Positions 1 through 11,388 of a stretch of DNA of 41,529 nt are shown piece by piece. Origin of the DNA: Actinomycetes bacterium (GTDB lineage: Bacteria > Actinomycetota > Acidimicrobiia > Acidimicrobiales > UBA8190); assembly GCA_021819525.1 (NCBI GenBank), contig JAKAQW010000011.1:1-41529 (forward strand), written 5' to 3'. The translations under genes were made by a program, and so were the position numbers. Below the pieces are notes generated by a model that worked only from the letters and a program-made list of their open reading frames with translations, was not told the DNA's origin and made no database searches. Every line of letters begins with the position of its first letter. The first letter of the stretch is position 1.

Positions 1-582
1 ACCGGCTGCCTGGCGCCCAGTGCTCGTCGATGTCGATGGCGATGCGCTGTCGTGCCCCCCAGGGGGCTGGGGGGCACCAGGCCCGTAGCCAGGCGGTGGC
101 CCGTAGCCAGGCGGTGGCCCGTAGCCAGGCGGTGGCCCGTAGCCCTGCGGTGGGCCGTAGCCAGGCGGTGGTGGCCCGTAGCCCTGCGGTGGGCCGTAGC
201 CAGGCGGTGGTGGCCCGTAGCCAGGCGGTGGTGGCCCGTAGCCCTGCGGTGGCCCGTAGCCCTGCGGTGGCCCGTAGCCCTGCGGTGGCCCGTAGCCAGG
301 CGGTGGCCCGTAGCCAGGCGGTGGCCCGTAGCCAGGCGGTGGGCCGTAGCCAGGCGGTGGGCCGTAGCCAGCCGGTGGTGGCCCGTAGCCCTGCGGTGGG
401 CCGTAGCCCTGCGGTGGGCCGTAGCCAGGCGGTGGTGGGCCAGCTGCCGCGTCGCCTGGATGAGCCGGAGGTAGAGGCGGCGGTGCGGCCGCGGTGGGTG
501 TGTGGTCCGGTTCCACCGACGGGTTGGACCCAGAAGGCTGGTCTGACGCCTCGAGATCGCCGGAGTCCGCGTGACTGGCCAT
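1..582 (-). CDS. Proline/glycine/tyrosine-repeat (PPPGYG/PPQGYG)n protein N-terminus, truncated by window start; possibly a membrane protein with a low-complexity N-terminal tail
   Basis: Manual minus-strand translation from ATG at 582: MASHADSGDLEASDQPSGSNPSVEPDHTPTAAAPPPLPPAHPGDAAAGPPPPGYGPPQGYG..., open to base 1; missing from the ORF track because there is no stop in the window. Confidence 0.7.
   Translation of the reverse strand, partial: MASHADSGDLEASDQPSGSNPSVEPDHTPTAAAPPPLPPAHPGDAAAGPPPPGYGPPQGYGPPQGYGPPPAGYGPPPGYGPPPGYGPPPGYGPPPGYGPPQGYGPPQGYGPPQGYGPPPPGYGPPPPGYGPPQGYGPPPPGYGPPQGYGPPPGYGPPPGYGPPPGYGPGAPQPPGGHDSASPSTSTSTGRQAAG
90..440. repeat. 18/21-bp tandem repeat (GTAGCCAGGCGGTGGCCC-like) encoding PPPGYG on the minus strand
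   Basis: Direct reading of repeated units. Confidence 0.9.
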
Positions 583-810
583 TTTCCCAGCGTACGTCGC
601 GAGCAGCCTTACTCGGCACGCGCCCTGCTCGTCGAGGGTCGCCGTCTCTGTCGAGGTGGCCGTCGAAGCAGGGTGCGAGCTTGCTGGTGGACCGGGACAC
701 GACGGCCCCGGCCCCGGCCAGGCCAGGCTGGCGAGCGGGCCGGGGTGCCGGGCGAGGCACGCGACGGGCTCGCTCGACGGGGGCTGTGCCGGTTCCGGAT
801 CGGAATGCGG

Positions 811-816
811 TACCGT
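811..816 (+). promoter_or_regulatory. Candidate -10 box TACCGT, 6 nt upstream of ATG at 823 (leaderless candidate)
   Basis: TANNNT motif followed by gcgagg then ATG. Confidence 0.35.
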
Positions 817-822
817 GCGAGG

Positions 823-1155
823 ATGGCTCCCGACCCGCCGGTGAACAAACAGCCGATCACCATGTTGTCGGACCGGGTCCTGGCCCAGCAGCCTCAGGCC
901 GAGGGTGAGCGACGATCACGGGCGGGGATCCTGATCCCGGCGACCGCCCAGGTGTCTCGCCGGTTGGCTTGGGCAGAGGTGATGGCGGTCGGCCCCCATG
1001 TGCGCTCGATCAAGGTGGGGGACAAGGTGCTGTTCAACCCGGACGATCGTCTGGAGGTCGAAGTCCAAGGTGACGAGTACGTCATCCTCCGGGAGCGTGA
1101 CGTCCACGCCGTGGCCTCCGAGCGGATCGACGGCGGCACGGGGCTGTACCTGTGA
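823..1155 (+). CDS. GroES/Cpn10-like co-chaperone
   Basis: Translation ...LSDRVLAQQPQAEGERRSRAGILIPATAQ...AEVMAVGPHVRSIKVGDKVLFNPDD...EYVILRERDVHAV resembles the cpn10 fold. Confidence 0.8.
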   Translation: MAPDPPVNKQPITMLSDRVLAQQPQAEGERRSRAGILIPATAQVSRRLAWAEVMAVGPHVRSIKVGDKVLFNPDDRLEVEVQGDEYVILRERDVHAVASERIDGGTGLYL

Positions 1156-1250
1156 CCCCGGAGGACCTGTGACCCCGGAGGACCTGTGACCGCGGAGGAC
1201 CTGTGACCCCGGAGGACCTGTGACCCCGGAGGACCTGTGACCCCGGAGGC
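1149..1250 (+). repeat. Six tandem 17-bp units CCTGTGACCCCGGAGGA, each with an SD-like GGAGGA, a GTG and an overlapping TGA
   Basis: GTGs at 1152, 1169, 1186, 1203, 1220 and 1237 (exact 17-bp period); one C to G change in copy 3. Confidence 0.97.
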
Positions 1251-1610
1251 CACCCCCGTGCCCTTTGCCGAGGCCGAGATCGAGGGCCTGCGCTTCGACA
1301 GCAGCGGGCTCATCCCCGCCATCGTCCAAGACGTCGCCGATGGCGCCGTGCTCATGTTGGGGTACATGGACGAGGAGGCGGTGCGCCGCACCCTGCGCAG
1401 CGGTCGGTCCTGGTTCTGGAGCCGGAGCCGGCAGGAGTACTGGTGCAAGGGAGAGACCTCGGGCGACCGGCAGTGGGTTCGTTCGGTCCACTACGACTGT
1501 GACGCGGACGCGTTGTTGGTGGCGGTGGAACAGGAAGGAAAAGGGGCGTGCCACACCGGGCACCGGAGCTGCTTCTATCGCGGCTTCGGCGACGGTGGGT
1601 CATCTGAGCT

Positions 1611-1614
<4 letters not shown>
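1237..1614 (+). CDS. hisI: Phosphoribosyl-AMP cyclohydrolase
   Basis: [42 protein letters not shown]...DCDADALLV...[11 protein letters not shown] motifs. Confidence 0.95.
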
Positions 1615-3253
<1,639 letters not shown>

Positions 3254-3257
<4 letters not shown>

Positions 3258-4333
3258 CGGATCTCCTCCGGCCACCCGACGGCGTGCCTCGGATCCTCGA
3301 TGGGCCCGAGGGGTTGGCAGCGCTCGAGCGCCGTGCAGTCGTCGTGCCTGCTCGCCGGGAGGCGGTCTCGGTGACCGGCGCCGACGCCGAGGCGTACCTG
3401 CAAGGCCAGTGCTCCCAGGACGTTGCGTCGCTCGAGGCAGGGGCCAGTGCCCTCGCCCTGCTGCTCACCCCCCAAGGCAAGCTCGACGCGCTGGTACGAG
3501 TGACCCGCATGACCGCCGAGCACTTCGTGGTCGACGTCGACGCCGGCTTCGCGGAGCTGGTGGTAGCTCGCCTGCTGCGGTTCCGACTGCGGGTGCGGGT
3601 CGACGTGGATCTCCTACCCTGGCGCTGCGTGGCCCTGCGCGGCCCGCTCGCCGCCGAGGTCGCTGCGGAGCTTGCCGGCCCCGGCGACGTGACGGCGGAC
3701 GCCCGGTGGAGATGGTGCCTCGGGGTGGACGTGCTGGGCCCCGACGTGGCGGTGCCCGACGGGGTACCACAGTTGGCCGATGGCGCCTGGCAGGCGGAGC
3801 GGATCATCATGGGGCAACCGATCATGGGCGCCGAGCTCGACGAGCACACCATCGCCGCTGAAGCCGGGCTGCTCGAACCTGCGGTCTCGTTGACCAAGGG
3901 CTGCTACACCGGGCAAGAGCTCGTGGCTCGCCTCGACGCTCGAGGGAACCGGGTGGCCAGGCACCTGCGAGGGGTCGTGGTCCCAGGCACAGCGGATGCC
4001 TGGGGAGCGACGTCCCTGGTCGGAGCGGATATCCTGGTTGGCGAACCGGGGGCTGGCGCTGAGGGCTCAGGCAGGTCAGGCGTCCGTGCACCGTCGGGCG
4101 CCGGCGGCGGGCACGACACCGACGGGGGCGTGGTGGGGCGGGTCACCTCGGCGGCATTCTCGGCTCGGATCGGAGGGTGGGTGGCGCTGGCCTACGTGCA
4201 CCGTCGTGTGCAGCCGCCGGCCTCGGTACGCGTCGTGAGCCGCACGGGGGGTGTGGGTGTGCTCCCGGGAGAGGTCCGCCAGCTGCCGATGCTCCGCGCC
4301 CGGGAGCCCGGAGAGGTCCACCTGCCGCTATAG
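3254..4333 (+). CDS. YgfZ/GcvT-family folate-binding protein
   Basis: KGCYTGQELVARLDARG motif; GcvT-like N-terminus; GTGA overlap with trpE. Confidence 0.85.
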
Positions 4334-4462
4334 GCCGGCGCCGACGGCGTGGTGCTCGTCGGGGTGGCTGCTCGAGGTGGCCCGGCCGCAGCTCGATGGC
4401 ATCGGGCGCTGCCGACCAGTCATGGTCCGCCGCTGAGGCTGGTGGCCGGTAGGCTCCAGCGC

Positions 4463-5422
4463 GTGGCAGCAACCTACCTCGACGACATCGTGGCCGCCCA
4501 CCGGGCGGCAGCCTGCGCCGACCGGCGCGATGTCGACGAGCTGGTGGCGTCTGCCTTGTCGTCTCGCTCGGCGCTCCACGCTCCACGGGGATTTGCTCGG
4601 GCACTCGCTCGGCGCGCCGGTGCCGGTCGTCTGGGGGTGGTGGCGGAGATCAAGCGACGCTCGCCGTCGAAAGGTGTGCTCGTGCCCGAGCTCGATGCGG
4701 CCTCGGTAGCGGCCGAGTACGAGCACGGCGGTGCGTCGTGCCTGTCCGTGCTGACCGACGCCTCGTTCTTCGGAGGGTCGGGTGCCGACCTGGTGGCAGC
4801 GCGTCGCTCGGTGTCGCTGCCTGTGCTGCGCAAGGACTTCACCGTCTCACCGGCCGACATCGTCGACGCTCGGGCCATGGGGGCCGACGCCGTGCTGCTC
4901 ATCGTGGCCGCGCTGGGATCCGACGAGCTGCGAGAATTCGTGGCACTGGCCGGCCGCTTGGGCCTCGACGCCCTGGTCGAGGTGCACGACGAGCGAGAGC
5001 TGGCGAGGGCTGTCGAAGCGGGAGCATCGCTCGTCGGGGTGAACCAACGTGATCTCACGACCTTCGAGGTGGATCCGGAGCGAGCTCTCCGGGTGGCGAG
5101 GCACCTGCCTGCGGGGATGCTGGCCGTGGCGGAGTCGGGGATCGCTGGCGCGGCCGAAGCCGCTTGTATCGCTGCCGCTGGCTTCGACGCCGTGCTGGTG
5201 GGCGAGTCGTTGGTGCGCGCCGCAGACCGGGTGGCAGCGACGGCGGCACTGTCCGCCGTGCGAACTTCGCCGCGTCCCTCGGGGGCCGTAGCCGCTACGG
5301 GCCACCGGCTCATGGCGCTTCGTGGCCACGGCGGCGGCCCGGGCGCTGCGCGTGGACCAGGGCCCGATGGGGCCGGTCCTCGTCGCCCCGTGGCCCCCGG
5401 TGAGCTGTCGGGCGCGCCATGA
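4463..5422 (+). CDS. trpC: Indole-3-glycerol-phosphate synthase (GTG start chosen; ORF is open from 4349)
   Basis: VVAEIKRRSPSKGVL, LRKDFTVSPADI, VGVNQRDLTTFEVD, AESGIAGAAEA motifs. Confidence 0.92.
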   Translation: MAATYLDDIVAAHRAAACADRRDVDELVASALSSRSALHAPRGFARALARRAGAGRLGVVAEIKRRSPSKGVLVPELDAASVAAEYEHGGASCLSVLTDASFFGGSGADLVAARRSVSLPVLRKDFTVSPADIVDARAMGADAVLLIVAALGSDELREFVALAGRLGLDALVEVHDERELARAVEAGASLVGVNQRDLTTFEVDPERALRVARHLPAGMLAVAESGIAGAAEAACIAAAGFDAVLVGESLVRAADRVAATAALSAVRTSPRPSGAVAATGHRLMALRGHGGGPGAARGPGPDGAGPRRPVAPGELSGAP

Positions 5423-6135
5423 CCATGCCGGGCGACGTCATGGTGAAGATCTGTGGCATCACCAGCGAAGACGATGCGCTCCTCGCTGTCGGTCTCGGGG
5501 CTGACGCGCTCGGGTTCGTCTTCGCCCCGTCTCCCCGCCAGATGAGCCGACGGGCGGTGCAGCAGATCGTGGAGCGGGTGCCCCGCGAGATCTTGACGGT
5601 TGGGGTGTTCCGAGACGAGGCACCGGCTCGGGTGGTCGAGATCGTGAACGGCATCGGTTTGCACGCCGCCCAGCTCCACGGGTCGGAGACGGCCGAGGAG
5701 TCGAGGTGGGTGGCTGCCAGGGTGCCCATGGTGATCAAGGCCTTTCCCGCCGGCCATCCGCAGGTGTCGAAGTCCGAGGAGTTCGGAGCTGGCCTGGTGC
5801 TCGTCGACGCCCAGTCGCCGGGGTCGGGCGCGGTGTTCGAATGGCGTCTGGCCGAAGGGGTCGTCGACCCGAACCGCCTGGTGGTAGCCGGCGGCTTGCA
5901 TCCGGGGAACGTGGCGGACGCCATCGCCCATCTCCGGCCCCGGGGTGTCGACGTCTCGTCGGGTGTGGAGCGAGCGCCGGGGCGAAAGGATCCACGCCTG
6001 GTTCGGGAGTTCGTGCTGGCGGTTCGTGGCGCGAGCGGCGCCGCAGAGGCCGAGGATGCAGACGGCAGCGCCGATGTCGCCATGTCCGGATCCACGGGGC
6101 ACGGTGGCCCCTTCGACTGGGAGGTCGATCGATGA
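5419..6135 (+). CDS. trpF: Phosphoribosylanthranilate isomerase
   Basis: VKICGITSEDDALLAVGLGADALGFVFAPSPRQ; QLHGSE; VVAGGLHPGNVADAI; ATGA overlap with trpC. Confidence 0.93.
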   Translation: MTMPGDVMVKICGITSEDDALLAVGLGADALGFVFAPSPRQMSRRAVQQIVERVPREILTVGVFRDEAPARVVEIVNGIGLHAAQLHGSETAEESRWVAARVPMVIKAFPAGHPQVSKSEEFGAGLVLVDAQSPGSGAVFEWRLAEGVVDPNRLVVAGGLHPGNVADAIAHLRPRGVDVSSGVERAPGRKDPRLVREFVLAVRGASGAAEAEDADGSADVAMSGSTGHGGPFDWEVDR

Positions 6136-6149
6136 GCACCGCGAGCATC

Positions 6150-6251
6150 GCGGACCCACAGGCGCCGCGGACCCACAGGCGCCGCGGACCCACAGGCGCC
6201 GCGGACCCACAGGCGTCGCGGACCCACAGGCGTCGCGGACCCACAGGCGTC
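6150..6251 (+). repeat. Six tandem 17-bp units GCGGACCCACAGGCGYC in the trpF-trpB spacer
   Basis: Direct reading; units start at 6150, 6167, 6184, 6201, 6218 and 6235. Confidence 0.95.
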
Positions 6252-6540
6252 ACGGAGCACGGCGCAGCTGCGAGGAGCGAAGCCGGCAGCAGCCCAGGGC
6301 CTCGGAGAACCCAGGCCTCGGAGAAATGGAGCGAGATGAACGGTGGAACGCTGAGAGCAGGTCGAGCGGGCGCGCACGGGGTGCAGCTGTGAGGGTGCCA
6401 CGACGCGTCACGCGGTTCTCGCGCCCGAGGCTTCCACGCTGCTCCGGGGATTGGAGCTCTCCACGGAACCGGAGCTTCCCTGGTAGGGGCCGTGTCTCCG
6501 AACGGCGAGGTCCTGTTCGGGGGCTCGCTGCTCCGTCGGG

Positions 6541-7812
6541 ATGGAGAGCCTGTTCCCGGCAAGCGGTGCCGGGGTGACACCTGCGTCGGAAGGTGCCCTC
6601 GTTCCGCCTTCGCAAGACAGCGACCGCGTCGCGCGCACAGGCCCCGGCATGATGGGACCGCCAGGCCCTGACGGCCGTTTCGGCTCCTTCGGCGGACGGT
6701 ACGTGCCCGAGTCGCTGGTGCCGGCGTGCGAGGAGCTTGCAGCGGCGTTCGAGGCGGCATGGTCCGACGCCGGCTTCCACGAGGAGCTCGATACCATCTT
6801 GCGTGTCTACGGCGGCCGTCCCACCCCGGTCACGCCGTGCCGCCGGCTCTCCGAGCAGCTCGGGGTCCGTCTGCTCCTCAAGCGCGAGGACCTGGCCCAC
6901 ACCGGCTCGCACAAGCTGAACAACGTGGTCGGTCAGGCGCTGCTGGCGCGGCGCATGGGCAAGCGCCGGTTGGTGGCCGAGACCGGCGCTGGCCAGCACG
7001 GGGTGGCCACAGCCACCGCAGCGGCCCTCTTCGGCATGGACTGCACCGTGTACATGGGCGAGGTCGACGTCGAGCGCCAGGCGCTGAACGTGTTCCGGAT
7101 GCAGCTGCTCGGCGCCGAGGTCCGTACGGTCTCCTCTGGGAGCCGGACGTTGAAGGACGCGGTGAACGAAGCCATGCGCGACTGGGTGGCGACGGTGGGC
7201 CACAGCCACTACTGCTTGGGCTCGGTCATGGGACCTCACCCGTACCCCTGGATGGTCCGGGAGCTGCAACGGGTGGTAGGCGAGGAGGCCCGCGCCCAGT
7301 GCCGGGAGCTGCTCGACGGTGCCGATCCGGACTGGGTGGTGGCGTGCGTAGGAGGTGGTTCGAACGCGGCCGGGACCTTCGCCGGGTTCGTCGACACCGA
7401 AGCGTATCTCGTGGGGGTGGAGGCAGCTGGCGGCGCCGCCATGGGTGCGGGGGGTGTCCCCGGAGTGCTCCACGGCATGGCGTCACGCCTGCTGCAAGAC
7501 GAGCAGGGGCAGATCCTGGAAGCGAAGTCGATCTCCGCCGGGCTCGACTATCCCGGCATCGGGCCCGAGCACGCCCATCTCGCCGAGCTGGGTCGCGCGC
7601 GCTACGAGCAGGCCCACGATGCCGAGGTGCTGGCCGCGTTCGAGCTGCTGGCGCGTACCGAGGGCATCATCGCCGCCTTCGAGCCGGCGCACGCCTTGGC
7701 CTGGGTCGTGCGCGAGGCTGGCCGGACAGTGCCGCTGGGATCGACCGTGCTGGTCACCTTGTCGGGTCGAGGGGACAAGGACGTGGCCCAGGCACGGGAG
7801 CTCTTGGGGTGA
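6541..7812 (+). CDS. trpB: Tryptophan synthase beta chain (start uncertain; conserved core begins near 6649)
   Basis: [64 protein letters not shown]. Confidence 0.96.
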   Translation: MESLFPASGAGVTPASEGALVPPSQDSDRVARTGPGMMGPPGPDGRFGSFGGRYVPESLVPACEELAAAFEAAWSDAGFHEELDTILRVYGGRPTPVTPCRRLSEQLGVRLLLKREDLAHTGSHKLNNVVGQALLARRMGKRRLVAETGAGQHGVATATAAALFGMDCTVYMGEVDVERQALNVFRMQLLGAEVRTVSSGSRTLKDAVNEAMRDWVATVGHSHYCLGSVMGPHPYPWMVRELQRVVGEEARAQCRELLDGADPDWVVACVGGGSNAAGTFAGFVDTEAYLVGVEAAGGAAMGAGGVPGVLHGMASRLLQDEQGQILEAKSISAGLDYPGIGPEHAHLAELGRARYEQAHDAEVLAAFELLARTEGIIAAFEPAHALAWVVREAGRTVPLGSTVLVTLSGRGDKDVAQARELLG

Positions 7813-8627
7813 CCCGCGCCGCGTTGGAGTCGACGCTCCTCGCTCGCCGTGGCGCCGGCCGGAAGCTGGTGGTGCCCTATGTCACTGCGGGGGTGGTGGC
7901 GGACTGGTTGCAGGTGGTGCGGGCGCTGGCGGCAGCGGGCGCCGACGCCGTGGAGATCGGCCTGCCCTTCTCGGACCCGATGATGGACGGCCCGACGATC
8001 CAGGAGGCGTCGCTTCGTGCGCTCGAGCGTGGGACGACGGCGCCAGCGGCCTTGGCGGCACTGGCCGACGCCGATGTGGGTGTGCCGCTGGTGGCCATGA
8101 CCTACTACAACATCGTCTATCGGGCGGGTCATCGGCGATTTGCCCGGATGCTGGCTGACGCCGGGGTCTCAGGGGCGATCGTGCCCGATCTTCCGCTGGA
8201 GGAGAGCGCCCCGTGGCGAGCCGAGGCGGAAGCCGCCGGGGTAGACGGCGTCCTGCTGGTCGCACCGTCCACCCCCGACGAACGGGCTCGGCGGATCTGC
8301 GCGGCCTCGCGCGGCTTCGTCTACGCCGTGGGGGTGATGGGCGTGACCGGGGAGCGAGCGGCCCTCGCCGACAGCGCACGGCAGGTGGCCCGTCGCCTGC
8401 GGCCGCTCAGCAGGTTGCCAGTGTGTGTCGGCGTCGGTATCTCCACTCCGGAGCAGGCGGTGGAGGTCTGCCGCGACGCGGACGGGGTGGTGATCGGCTC
8501 GGCGTTGGTCCACCGGCTCCTCGAGGGTGCCGACCCGACCGATGCCGCCGCGCTGGTCGTCGACGTGCGCCGCGCTCTCGACGAGCGCGTGGAGAGCGAC
8601 GAGCCGGTGGAGACCGGCAGAGGCTAG
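7809..8627 (+). CDS. trpA: Tryptophan synthase alpha chain
   Basis: [59 protein letters not shown] overlap with trpB stop. Confidence 0.95.
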   Translation: MTRAALESTLLARRGAGRKLVVPYVTAGVVADWLQVVRALAAAGADAVEIGLPFSDPMMDGPTIQEASLRALERGTTAPAALAALADADVGVPLVAMTYYNIVYRAGHRRFARMLADAGVSGAIVPDLPLEESAPWRAEAEAAGVDGVLLVAPSTPDERARRICAASRGFVYAVGVMGVTGERAALADSARQVARRLRPLSRLPVCVGVGISTPEQAVEVCRDADGVVIGSALVHRLLEGADPTDAAALVVDVRRALDERVESDEPVETGRG

Positions 8628-8757
8628 CCCACGAGCAGCCGTGCGGGGCTGACCTGGTGGTTCGATCGGCGCGGGAGAGAGACCAGTGCTTCAGCCGACG
8701 GTCGTCGGGTGGTGCGGGCACCGGTGGAGCTGTCGGCCCAGCGCGGTGCTCGCCTCC

Positions 8758-8907
8758 TCAGCCGTCGCCACCGTCGGTGTCGACGGGCACGGCACGCCGG
8801 CAACGCCCGCACCACGCCGCCTGGTCGCTCGGGCCGGAGGGATGGACCAGGGCGCCGCAGCAGGCGCACCGGTAGATCCGCGGGGACTCGGAAGGCGATG
8901 TCGGCAT
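8758..8907 (-). CDS. Small zinc-ribbon-like protein (49 aa)
   Basis: MPTSPSESPRIYRCACCGALVHPSGPSDQAAWCGRCRRAVPVDTDGGDG; paired Cys motifs; GGAAGA upstream of ATG. Confidence 0.5.
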   Translation of the reverse strand: MPTSPSESPRIYRCACCGALVHPSGPSDQAAWCGRCRRAVPVDTDGGDG

Positions 8908-8991
8908 GGTTCTTCCAGGGTGGCTCGGCGGCGCTGGCTCCATCACGCGAAGATCGGTACGGCAGCGTACGGGAGCTGAGCTCGCCGCAGG

Positions 8992-10188
8992 TCAGCTCGG
9001 GCCGAGGACCAGGCAGCCGTTGTGCCCGCCGAACCCGAACGAGCTCGACAACACCGGTGCCGGCGTGAATGGTCGGGCCTCACCATGCACGACGTCGAGA
9101 GTGATGTCGGGATCGGGCTCCTCGTAGCCGGCTGTCGGCGGGATGAGCCGGTGCGCCAGGGTGAGCGCAGCGGCCACGGCCTCGATGGCGCCGGCCCCGC
9201 CGAGTGCGTGGCCGGTGACTCCCTTGGTGGAGGTGACCGGGGGGCCCGGCGTCCCGAACACCTTGGTGATGGCTTGGGCTTCGGCCAGGTCGTTGAGCGG
9301 CGTGGAGGTTCCGTGGGCGTTGACGTGACCGATGTCGCCCGGGGCGAGCTCGGCGTCGGCCAGGGCCAGCTCGATGCAGGCGGCTGCCCCCGCGCCACCC
9401 GGTGCCGGAGCGGTGATGTGATGCGCATCTGCGGTGGAACCGGCGCCGAGAACCTCGCCGTAGATGCGAGCACCGCGCTGGCGCGCTTGGTCGAGCCGCT
9501 CGAGGACCACAGCGCCGGCACCTTCGGCGATGGCGAACCCACACCGCCGCCGGTCGAAGGGGCGTGACGTGCCGTCGGTGGAGAGCGCTGTCATGTTCGT
9601 GAAGGCGGCGATGCCGAGGCCGGTCATGGCCGCTTCGGATCCGCCGCCGATGACCACGTCGCAACGCCCCGAGGCGACCAGGCGGGCGGCGGCGGCGATG
9701 GCGTGGGTGCCGGCGGCACAGGCCGTGGTGATGGTCTCGCACGGCCCGTGCCATCCGTTGCGGATGGAGATGCCCCCGGCCCCGGCGTTCGGCATCATCA
9801 TCGGGATGAGGAACGGCGAGACACGGCGTGGTCCTCTCGCCTCGTACACCCGGAGCTGCTCTTCGAGCGACTCCAGCCCGCCGATGCCGGTGGCGAACAC
9901 CACTCCGCAGCGCGCTGGATCAGCCTGCACGGGCCCGGCGTCGACGAGGGCCATGTCGGCTGCGGCGACTGCCAGCTGGGCGAAGCGGTCGACCCGGCGG
10001 ACCTCTTTGGGGCCGAACCACCTCGTGGGGTCGAAGTCCGGCACGCGGCGCTCACCACCGGACCACGGGCGCTGCAAGCCTGCCCAGAAGGCGTCCACGC
10101 CGATCCCGCAGCAGGCCAGAACGCCCAGCCCGGTGATCGCGACGCGGTGCCCGCGTGCCGGGCCGTCGGGTCCGACGCCCAACAGCAT
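8992..10188 (-). CDS. fabF: 3-oxoacyl-ACP synthase II
   Basis: TACAAGTHAI active site, NAHGTSTPLND, KGVTGHALGGAGAIE, SSSFGFGGHNG. Confidence 0.93.
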   Translation of the reverse strand: MLLGVGPDGPARGHRVAITGLGVLACCGIGVDAFWAGLQRPWSGGERRVPDFDPTRWFGPKEVRRVDRFAQLAVAAADMALVDAGPVQADPARCGVVFATGIGGLESLEEQLRVYEARGPRRVSPFLIPMMMPNAGAGGISIRNGWHGPCETITTACAAGTHAIAAAARLVASGRCDVVIGGGSEAAMTGLGIAAFTNMTALSTDGTSRPFDRRRCGFAIAEGAGAVVLERLDQARQRGARIYGEVLGAGSTADAHHITAPAPGGAGAAACIELALADAELAPGDIGHVNAHGTSTPLNDLAEAQAITKVFGTPGPPVTSTKGVTGHALGGAGAIEAVAAALTLAHRLIPPTAGYEEPDPDITLDVVHGEARPFTPAPVLSSSFGFGGHNGCLVLGPS

Positions 10189-10427
10189 CAGAGCTTGGCC
10201 ACGATCAGGTCGTAGGCTGCGCCGACCGTGGTGATGCCGTCGAGCTCGGACTCGTCGACGGTCACGTCGAAGGTCTCTTCGAGGGCCATGACCAGCTCGA
10301 CCAGGTCGAGGCTGTCCGCGTCAAGATCGTCCGCGAAGCTGGCCTCGCGCACGATCTTCTCCGCAGGTACCTGGAGCACCTCCACGGCACACGCTGTGAA
10401 CTTTGCGAACGTGGCATCCTCGGTCAC
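10188..10427 (-). CDS. acpP: Acyl carrier protein
   Basis: [25 protein letters not shown] phosphopantetheine site; GTG start; stop overlaps fabF ATG. Confidence 0.93.
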   Translation of the reverse strand: MTEDATFAKFTACAVEVLQVPAEKIVREASFADDLDADSLDLVELVMALEETFDVTVDESELDGITTVGAAYDLIVAKL

Positions 10428-10569
10428 CGCTGCTCTCCTTCTGTCCGTCGGCTGGCTGTCCCGGTCGGTCGACCGGCGGTCGTGGCCCGAGCCACAGCGA
10501 GCCGGCGAGACGATGGTGCGCTCGCCGGTTGCCGTGGCCGGTTCGATGGTGGTTGCTCGGTGCCCGGTC

Positions 10570-11388
10570 TCATAGACCCATGGCCAGCCCGCCATCCACG
10601 GGGAGGACGGTGCCGGTGATGTAGGCGGCATCTGCGGACGCCAGGAACAACACGGCTCCAGCCACCTCGTCGGCGGTGGCCGTCCGGCCGAGGGGGACCA
10701 TGGACTCGAGCTGCGCCCGACGTCTGTCGCCGAGAACGGCGATCATATCGGTTTCCACGACCCCGGGAGCGACGACGTTCGCGGTGATCCCACGGCTCCC
10801 TACCTCCCGCGCCAGTGAGCGAGCAAAGCCGACCAGGCCCGCCTTGGCTGCGCCGTAGTTCACCTGCCCGGCGGAGCCGAGGAACCCCACGACGGAAGAG
10901 ATCAGCACCACTCGTCCGCGTCTGGCACGCACCATCGGTCCCAACGCCCGGCGGACGACCCGGTACACGCCGGTCAGGTTGGTGTCGATCACGTCGTGCC
11001 ATGCAGCCTCGTCCATGCGCAGCAGCAAGGTGTCGCGGGTGATCCCGGCGTTGGCTACCAGGACCTCGACGGGACCGAGCGCGGCTTCCACGCGGTCGAA
11101 CGCGGAGGCGACGTCGTCAGGAGCCGTGACGTCGCAGGCCACGGGGAACAGCTCCCGCCCCCCGGCGGGCACGTCGAGCTCGGGGGGAGGGGCGCTTCGG
11201 TAGGTGACAGCCACGCGGTCCCCGCTGGCCTGGAAGCGCCGGGCGCAGGCGAGGCCGATCCCCCGGTTCCCGCCGGTGACGAGGACGACGCGGCCTGGCG
11301 TGACCGAAGGATCCGGATCGCTGGGCTCGAGGCGGCTTCCCGGGTTACTGGGCTCGAGTTGGACACCCCGGTCGCTCGGCACGCTCAC
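10570..11388 (-). CDS. fabG: 3-oxoacyl-ACP reductase (SDR)
   Basis: [68 protein letters not shown] overlap with fabH stop. Confidence 0.93.
   Translation of the reverse strand: MSVPSDRGVQLEPSNPGSRLEPSDPDPSVTPGRVVLVTGGNRGIGLACARRFQASGDRVAVTYRSAPPPELDVPAGGRELFPVACDVTAPDDVASAFDRVEAALGPVEVLVANAGITRDTLLLRMDEAAWHDVIDTNLTGVYRVVRRALGPMVRARRGRVVLISSVVGFLGSAGQVNYGAAKAGLVGFARSLAREVGSRGITANVVAPGVVETDMIAVLGDRRRAQLESMVPLGRTATADEVAGAVLFLASADAAYITGTVLPVDGGLAMGL

Noticed and set aside
4474-6210. 578-aa and overlapping minus-strand ORFs across trpC/trpF
   Set aside because: Low-complexity Arg/Pro/Ser-rich shadow frames opposite clearly conserved genes
6136-6540. Trp attenuator, T-box or leader peptide in the trpF-trpB gap
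   Set aside because: No Trp-codon run, T-box motif or U-tract terminator was visible by eye
6726-8627. 633-aa ORF spanning trpB and trpA
   Set aside because: Its first half is out of frame with TrpB; only the part from 7809 (TrpA) is genuine
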